Origin: Gyrodactylus bullatarudis
Lineage: Eukaryota; Platyhelminthes; Monogenea; Gyrodactylidea; Gyrodactylidae
NCBI GenBank assembly: GCA_012064415.1
Contig: SSNU01000109.1
Location: forward strand, 1 to 24,673
DNA length: 24,673 bases
Reading direction: 5' to 3'
In this document: piece by piece, positions 19,019 through 24,673 of the stretch
Layout: each line of letters begins with the position of its first letter
Position numbering within the stretch: position 1 is the stretch's first letter
Notes under the pieces: generated by a model
What the model was told of the DNA's origin: nothing
Databases searched by the model: none
The model's input: only the letters and a program-made list of their open reading frames with translations
Program-made: the position numbers and the translations under genes

Positions 19019-19020
19019 TA

Positions 19021-19108
19021 ATGGCTTTTTTTAAAATAGTGTCAGAAACTCATGGCATTTTTCAAAACAAAGTGGTATGTTCCGGCATTTTTCAAACTAT
19101 CCCTGTCA
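19021..19108. repeat. Extra partial copies of the element's end sequence
   Basis: Immediately past the right TA, CATTTTTCAAA recurs at about 19054 and again as TTCCGGCATTTTTCAAAC at 19080-19098. The latter closely resembles the terminal CCCGGCATTTTTCAAAAAA of the 550-bp element. They look like fragments of earlier or abortive copies in tandem. Confidence 0.55.
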
Positions 19109-21000
19109 ACCACTATTATTTCCCTAGATAACCCTCAAATTTCATTTCCCTCGAATCTACATTGTACAAATTAGAGGGTTGGTTCCAGTTGAGAATTATT
19201 ACAATATAAAATTTCACCTATATTAGTATTAATTTTGGAAAAAAAGAGCATGATTTTACTTCCCAAATACTGTACTACAATAGATCTTAATTGCGCGTCA
19301 TGAAGAATAACCAATAGGAGTTGATAAACTTTGATAGGGAATGGAAGGTTTGTCTCCTTGATTTCTTAAATCATCATCTGGATGCTTCCTCATAATATTA
19401 TTTACCTTCCTTTCCTGTGGTGTGGGAATAAACAAATCATAAAGTGTTTACTATCCGTCTTTTTCATACGTTTTTATGATTTTCATTTCAACACTGGGAC
19501 TGCCTCTTTAGAGGAATATTTTTTATTTCATTGAAAATGTATACAAAATGTGTGGAAGAAACCAAAGATAGTAATTATTATTATTATTATTATAAATACA
19601 CCTTTCATAGGGATAAAAAGATAAACAAAATAAATCAAAGGGTTTTAATATTCCAATCACATACACATTTTGAACCTCACACATAAACTTTTATTCTCTG
19701 ACTGTCCTGCTTCTAATTTTCAACCAATCTTCTTAACTAACTAGATCCCTACTTGAAAATATTCAGTATTTCTCTCTCTCTAACCTCTCAAAATCCAGCA
19801 AGTATGAGACAACGCAATTATCTCGGTCACAGGGATTAGTCCTCTCTTGCTTTGTAGATATATGTATGCCTTCATTAAAAAATTCCACTTTTGATTTTAG
19901 AAAGTCAAAATATGAATCTAATTACTTAATATCTAATCTTTAGTTAGTCATGTTTCATATCAGATTCAAAATTGATTATTCCAAGTCTTCAATAACCATA
20001 CGATTTTCGTATTTCTTGCAGACGCTAGGGTAATAAAAAAATTTTTTTTCCAAAAAACTTTTTAGGCGATTTGCCAATTTGGATGCTTTTACACAGAAAA
20101 GGATGAGGATGTTTAGCGAAGGGATTTTGAATAACCATCGGAACAAATCCCATCCGAAAAGTCAAAAAGCCCAGAAACGTGAATATTTTCAATTTCCGTA
20201 GTAAAATTCATTCAAAATTTGTTGGCGCAGATTTAAAAATTGTATTTTCAAATGATATTCTGTATATCAGAACAAAATTTAAAATATTTAATTTACTAAG
20301 ATTTTTTTCTCAAAATTTAGTTATCTATCGAATGAGGAAATAGCTAAAAAAATTTGTATTCATCAACACTTTAGGTCATCAACCAAGCTAAATTTTATAG
20401 TTTTTCGAGCTGATTCTCATGGTGTTATTCTTTTTTTCTCTAAAAATTTTTTTACGACCACCAGCGTCCCTCAAAGTTTTTATCAAGTTTTATAGTATAG
20501 CTATACACCAAATTTTTTCCTCTTCGCCTTTTCAAGAAAAGTAAATTGAAAAATTAACATTTAATTCGACAAGATAACTAAAGATTATAAGTTGTAACTT
20601 TAAAGAAGTTGTAAAATCATTTGATGTTCAAGAGATTCATCAGTCTTAATATAACATGGCTTTTATTTACGGGGCAGTAAACTTTTCATCTATTCATTGA
20701 AAATAAGAGTTGTATCATTAGGCTTGGAAGAGTTCTTGCTCATAAAAAGAGTTATTTTTCTGAATGTTTTCATCAAAAATTGCCATGGCTTTAAAAAATT
20801 GATTTCACTACAATGGTAGATTGCAGCCTGGTGGTCTGTTTGTGTTATAATTTAAATTCTTCAAATTGTTAACATTGGCTCCGGGAGATTGTTTTCATTG
20901 TAACTAAAACAGAGTCAAATTCACATGCAAAAAATAACAACAAATTATCATATTGGAAGAGAATGTATTACAAAAGTATCTACGTGTTTTTCCTTTCATT
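19109..21000. other. Long gene-free stretch
   Basis: No coding gene recognised. It contains a TTA/TAT microsatellite at about 19575-19596. A segment near 19935-20030 (TAGTCATGTTTCATATCAGAT and ATTTCTTGCAGAC) has similar pieces near 23915-23945 (direct) and 24120-24145 (inverted), so it is probably old transposon sequence. The homopolymer runs near 20030-20050 and 20430-20460 are also typical of decayed repeats. Confidence 0.4.
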
Positions 21001-21249
21001 CCTCAATATGGAACCATTGGTTACTTTTAGTGTGTTCACTTAATAATGCCTACATTCAAGAAACTAACCCTACCCCCTCTTTGTATACCCTTTATGAATA
21101 AATCTCTTGAAAATTTCCTTAGGGTCTATTCCCGCATAGATAAGGATAGAAATGTGTACTACGAAGAGGATCTGGGGGATTATGTATATTTTTGCATACA
21201 CACGTTTGTATGCCATACCTACATGTGCAGTGCACTGTAAATGGAGGAT

Positions 21250-21335
21250 TTTGATTGGTTGAAAAACTCCACCCAAGCCTGGGTTAACCACAAATTTCAT
21301 GATTATAAATCTGCGCTTCCTGGATCATTTAGTAG
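21250..21335 (+). promoter_or_regulatory. Candidate MEOX core promoter (CCAAT-type and TATA boxes)
   Basis: An ATTGG (reverse CCAAT) lies at 21254-21258 and a TATAAAT at 21304-21310, 27-32 bp before the ATG. If this TATA box is used, transcription would start almost at the start codon, giving a near-leaderless message. Otherwise an upstream start or a trans-spliced leader would be needed. Confidence 0.4.
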
Positions 21336-22563
21336 ATGAATATGAACTCAGGATTAACAACCAATCTTGAATTGGCTTTCAACGAGAGAAACTGGAAATT
21401 AGAAGACACCAATTCAGAGTGCTGCTCTAATTCATCGTCATACAGTTCTACAACTGGTTGTTCTTCTTCCTCCTTTCAAAAGTTCAATAAAAATTCAAGT
21501 ACTGAAGAATCCTCATATCACAATATTTCTGATCGGAATAACTTTTCATCTTCATTTATTAATGTTGAGGATATCCCAGCCAGTATTAATTCATCCAGCA
21601 ATTGTGAAACATCAAAGCAAACAGCCAAAGATATCTCAAACACCTTTGATTATTACAGAACCTCAATGAATAGCCTCTATACTTCGAATTATCCTGTTGA
21701 CTATCCCGAGAAGAGGGATTCAACAACGACACAAGGTAATTTTAACCACTTTGATCATCTACGATCTTGGTATTTAAGCTCACAGACAAATCCACCACAG
21801 AACCTACTACAACAGAATCAGTCTCATGTATTACCTCAAAATTTTGTAAATACCCTCTCAAATTCTCTAGATCATCAGAATAATTACGCTAGCACAGCCA
21901 ATTCCTATTCAACTTATCGCTATGCAGACATGATGAACTCCCAGACTGGGGATAATAACCATTTGAACACTAATATCAACCTGAGACCATTGGATTTATC
22001 AGAGAATACAATTGTTAACCATAAGAAAAGGAATGCCTATGATGAGGATGAAGATAACTGCAGTCTAAAGGGATTCGAGAATAACAAACAACGCAAGGAA
22101 CGAACAGCATTTAATAAATTCCAAGTTTGCGAACTAGAAAAGGAGTTCTCACAACATACCTATCTCACTAGACTGAGGCGTTATGAAATATCTGTAGCAC
22201 TCAACTTAACAGAACGTCAGGTTGGTTTAATTTTGCATTCAATTTTAAAGAAAAAACATGTACATCCTAAACTATTGTTGCCATGGTTTAGTTTCTTTTT
22301 GAATTTGACAGAATTTTTCTCCCTCTCAACACCTTTTAATTAGTCACCTTGATTGAATTCATCATTCTGTTTACTTTTCTTAGGTGAAAGTTTGGTTTCA
22401 AAATCGTCGGATGAAGTCAAAGCGATACACAGGTAAGTGACTTCTTGGTAAAAAGGAAAATTGCCTAATTAAAATTTCAAATGATTAATTAATAACTGAC
22501 TGTTTAGATACCAAAGATTCTAATGGTCCATCAGCAATTGGTAACAGTTCCGGGGACATATGA
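21336..22563 (+). CDS. MEOX: MEOX-type homeobox transcription factor, 3 exons
   Basis: This is a nuclear homeodomain protein of the MEOX (mesenchyme homeobox) family. In animals these act in mesoderm and muscle patterning. Exons 21336-22220, 22384-22432 and 22508-22563 give 329 residues. The first 250 residues are Ser/Asn/Gln/Tyr-rich and disordered. The homeodomain spans residues 252-311: KERTAFNKFQVCELEKEF, then YLTRLRRYEISVALNLTERQ, then (exon 2) VKVWFQNRRMKSKR. RTAF, YLTRLRRYEI and LTERQVKVWFQNRRMK are closest to MEOX. Position 56 is Ser instead of the Trp usual in vertebrate MEOX. The first intron (163 nt) splits homeodomain residues 44 and 45, a classic homeobox intron site. The second is 75 nt. 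These are the longest introns in the window. The tail after the homeodomain is only about 18 residues, far shorter than vertebrate MEOX. PolyA signal at 22696. Confidence 0.9.
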
Positions 22564-22695
22564 AACTCTCCTCGCTAGTAGAAATGCAATGAGTTGATAA
22601 TAACTTAGACTTGACAGATTCAACTTACAGATCCTGTATTCAGTAAATATATTATGTACTTATTTCACAGCTATTACAATTTGATTGATATTGAT

Positions 22696-22701
22696 AATAA
22701 A
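22696..22701 (+). terminator. Polyadenylation signal AATAAA for the MEOX gene
   Basis: AATAAA lies 133 bp after the stop codon, the first canonical hexamer downstream on this strand. Confidence 0.45.
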
Positions 22702-23900
22702 AATTATATAATATACTTCAGTTTTTTATGAAATAAGTTGGCCAAATATTCTAATTTTCGTTTTTTAACAAATTTATTATTATTATTATTATTAGAATTA
22801 ACAATGGTAAAACAAACATTTTTGAATTTACCCAATGATTCATCAACAAGATGTCCTAGAAAGTTTTAAAATACATGACTATAATCTTGGGAGAAGAGAG
22901 AAAAATAATTGTACCAAATCCCGGAGACAAATGTAGACTTTACATGGCAACAGATAGAATATTCTCGAAGCTCATAGTCTCTTTCACCTTATCCTTGGGT
23001 TATTTTTATAAAATAAAATTTCCTTTCTTTTCAAAATACACTGCTACTATATTTTTTCCAGACTACAATTCAATAAATTTTTGTATAGAGGTACCTATTT
23101 GTATAATACACTAATGTTCTCACTTCATGACTATCTTTGATTGATCAGATTCGGACAGCGCTAGAAAAATATTCTTTCTCATTCTTTTTCATTCTACTTT
23201 CTTCTTAACCATAATGAACTCTGTTTCTTATCAAAATTCATATTGTTCAAACATTTATTTTAATTTAGTTTTCAAAATTCAAAAAATTATTAAATTTTAG
23301 ACTATTTTTGAATTGATAGGTACAAAAATATAGTTCATAAATATCTGAAAAATATTGTTAAAATACTGTTTTTTTTATTTAAAATGAATAAGTTGAATAA
23401 ATCTGAAAAATAATTCAGTTCATCGTTATCTGGTTAATGAATAAAAGAGAGATTTTGAAAAACAAAGGATTTTAGATCAGTAAGGTTCAAACAAATAAAG
23501 AGAATATTAACGAAGACAAAAGAATTTTATGTACTCATTATAATTCATTTTAGATACAGATTTATTTTCTAACAAAAAAAATATTGAAATCATAAGATAA
23601 TTAATATTTTTTTAGAAATAAAAGAAGTGTCGGAAATTTCCTTATTAATAAATGCATATCTACTGACCCAAAGTGGGTTAAATTTTATTAATCGGATTGA
23701 GATAATCTCTGTAATCTAAATTCAAGAGTAACTTATATTTGAGGTCTAAATTATAGGTTTCAGTAAAACATCAAATTTAAAATTAGACCCTTTCTCAAAC
23801 TTATATTTTTTTGTAAAAAAATGTAAAATATAAATCTAATTTTTTATCAAATTCCTTCAATAAAATATTTTCAAAATACAAATGATCTGATTGTGAAAAC
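22702..23900. other. Gene-free stretch
   Basis: Very AT-rich. It holds an ATT microsatellite at about 22773-22795 and many A/T runs. A 79-codon frame at 22875-23114 has no recognisable domain and no supporting signals. I see no gene. Confidence 0.4.
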
Positions 23901-24220
23901 CTGACTGATCTTAAATTAGTCATGTCTCACATCAGATCTAACCTTTTTTTTGTTAGACATAAATCTTATATTGAAAATAAATAAAAAGTATAGATACAAC
24001 TTATCAGGAGAATCTGAATGCATAATAGTAGATAAATACAAATACAAAATAATGTTTATCTGATTCAATAAAAATGTTAAATCAAAAACTCTGGATGTAG
24101 TAAAACATTGCAATATAGTAATATGAAGACTAGGGTCTGCAAGAAATTCGAAATCATCTGGTTAATTTTTTTTTGTTAGAAATATTTAATTTATTTTTTT
24201 TGTTAGAATGAAAAATAAAG

Positions 24221-24541
24221 CTAGTTAATATGAAGATGGGAATTTATGCTTTTTACAAAATTATGAATTTTTTTTTGATCCTAAAAATCAACTTTTGATC
24301 ACTCTTTAACTTTTAAATCAACAAAAATTATTAACTCAAAGTTCAAAAAAATGGGAATCACTAGATTTGAAATATGTCATAACTTTCTTAAAATTTGATT
24401 TTTTTCAATTTTTTTTTCTTCAGATCCTGAAAGTGGAACCTACGATCTAGATTCCAAAAAATCTTGATCAAATTCGATTTCTTGGTGAAAAAATTCATAA
24501 TTTTGTAAAAAGCATAAATTCCCATCTTTATATTAATTAGG
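24221..24541. repeat. Inverted repeat of about 65-80-bp arms (foldback-like)
   Basis: The left arm (24221-24283) runs CTAGTTAATATGAAGATGGG then AATTTATGCTTTTTACAAAA then TTATGAATTTTTT. The right arm (24484-24541) is its reverse complement with only a few differences, ending CCCATCTTTATATTAATTAG. The spacer is about 200 bp. The inner flanks remain weakly complementary. The right arm also resembles 7050-7115. Confidence 0.75.
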
Positions 24542-24544
24542 TGT

Positions 24545-24673
24545 ATATTTAAATGTATAAATGTGTACAGATAGCATGAAATATAAAAATAAAATCTGGT
24601 TTGGTTTGGGCAATTTAAATTGATAATAAAATCTGAGTTCATGGAGCAAATATAAAAATTGAAAATAAACAAA
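24545..24673 (+). repeat. Interspersed repeat, copy 2 (runs off window)
   Basis: This is a direct copy of 17885-18008. It begins right after the foldback's right arm, so the two may be parts of one larger element. The shared core includes ATCTGGTTTGGTTTGGGCAA and AAAATCTGAGTTCATGGAG. Confidence 0.7.

Noticed and set aside
18512..19021. A 169-codon frame across the inverted-repeat element
   Set aside because: It reads into one arm and out through the reverse complement of the same arm. The minus strand gives the same N-terminal peptide (MNLFNFLLNL). It is an artefact of the palindrome, with no domain.
21046..21300. Small frames on both strands just upstream of MEOX
   Set aside because: Short, mutually overlapping, no domains. 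The region more likely holds MEOX regulatory DNA.
22773..22795. Tandem ATT repeats here and at 19575-19596 as possible arrays of interest
   Set aside because: Ordinary trinucleotide microsatellites; no spacers or larger unit.
23916..24672. Minus-strand frames of 65 and 94 codons
   Set aside because: They coincide with the foldback and interspersed repeats. Low-complexity I/F/N/Y/K composition with no motif.

Overview
The window is AT-rich animal DNA. It carries seven protein genes, six of which can be named by family: an OFA-type MFS transporter, MEMO1, SLC35B2 (PAPS transporter), cystathionine gamma-lyase, a LENG8/SAC3-GANP protein and a MEOX-type homeobox gene. The seventh is an LRR-Ig receptor. 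The homeobox gene, with a homeodomain split after residue 44, points to a bilaterian. I reconstructed 25 introns. All are GT-AG, the median is about 32 nt, 20 of 25 are under 45 nt, and the shortest is 25 nt. Seven genes in 24.7 kb together with such introns suggest a small, compacted genome. An orthonectid- or dicyemid-like parasite is my best guess, and parasitic copepods or other small invertebrates are not excluded. No species can be fixed from this sequence alone.

Layout. 1-150: end of a non-LTR reverse-transcriptase (RT) fragment (-). 400-6314: a tight cluster of MFS transporter (+), LRR-Ig receptor (-), MEMO1 (+) and SLC35B2 (-). These genes alternate strand, with 123 bp and 17 bp between convergent stop codons and 146 bp between the divergent start codons. 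6.6-11.0 kb: a transposon graveyard with three more RT fragments of the same non-LTR family and an old ~150 bp repeat present in both orientations. 11146-14598: CTH (-) and LENG8-like (+), divergent across 132 bp. 15.0-16.7 kb: a broken Penelope-like element (PLE) with RT and GIY-YIG endonuclease remains, an antisense RT fragment lying inside it, and a type I hammerhead ribozyme fold at its 3' end. 18.4-19.1 kb: a second GIY-YIG scrap directly next to a 550-bp inverted-repeat element with TA target duplication. 21336-22563: the MEOX gene. 22.7-24.7 kb: non-coding repeats.

The genes do not form an operon or pathway. CTH (cysteine/sulfur metabolism) and SLC35B2 (sulfate donor transport) both touch sulfur biology, but nothing here links them functionally. 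The signals most worth following are the hammerhead ribozyme, the very short introns (including an 11-nt exon and an in-frame intron hidden inside an open reading frame), and the nested retroelements.
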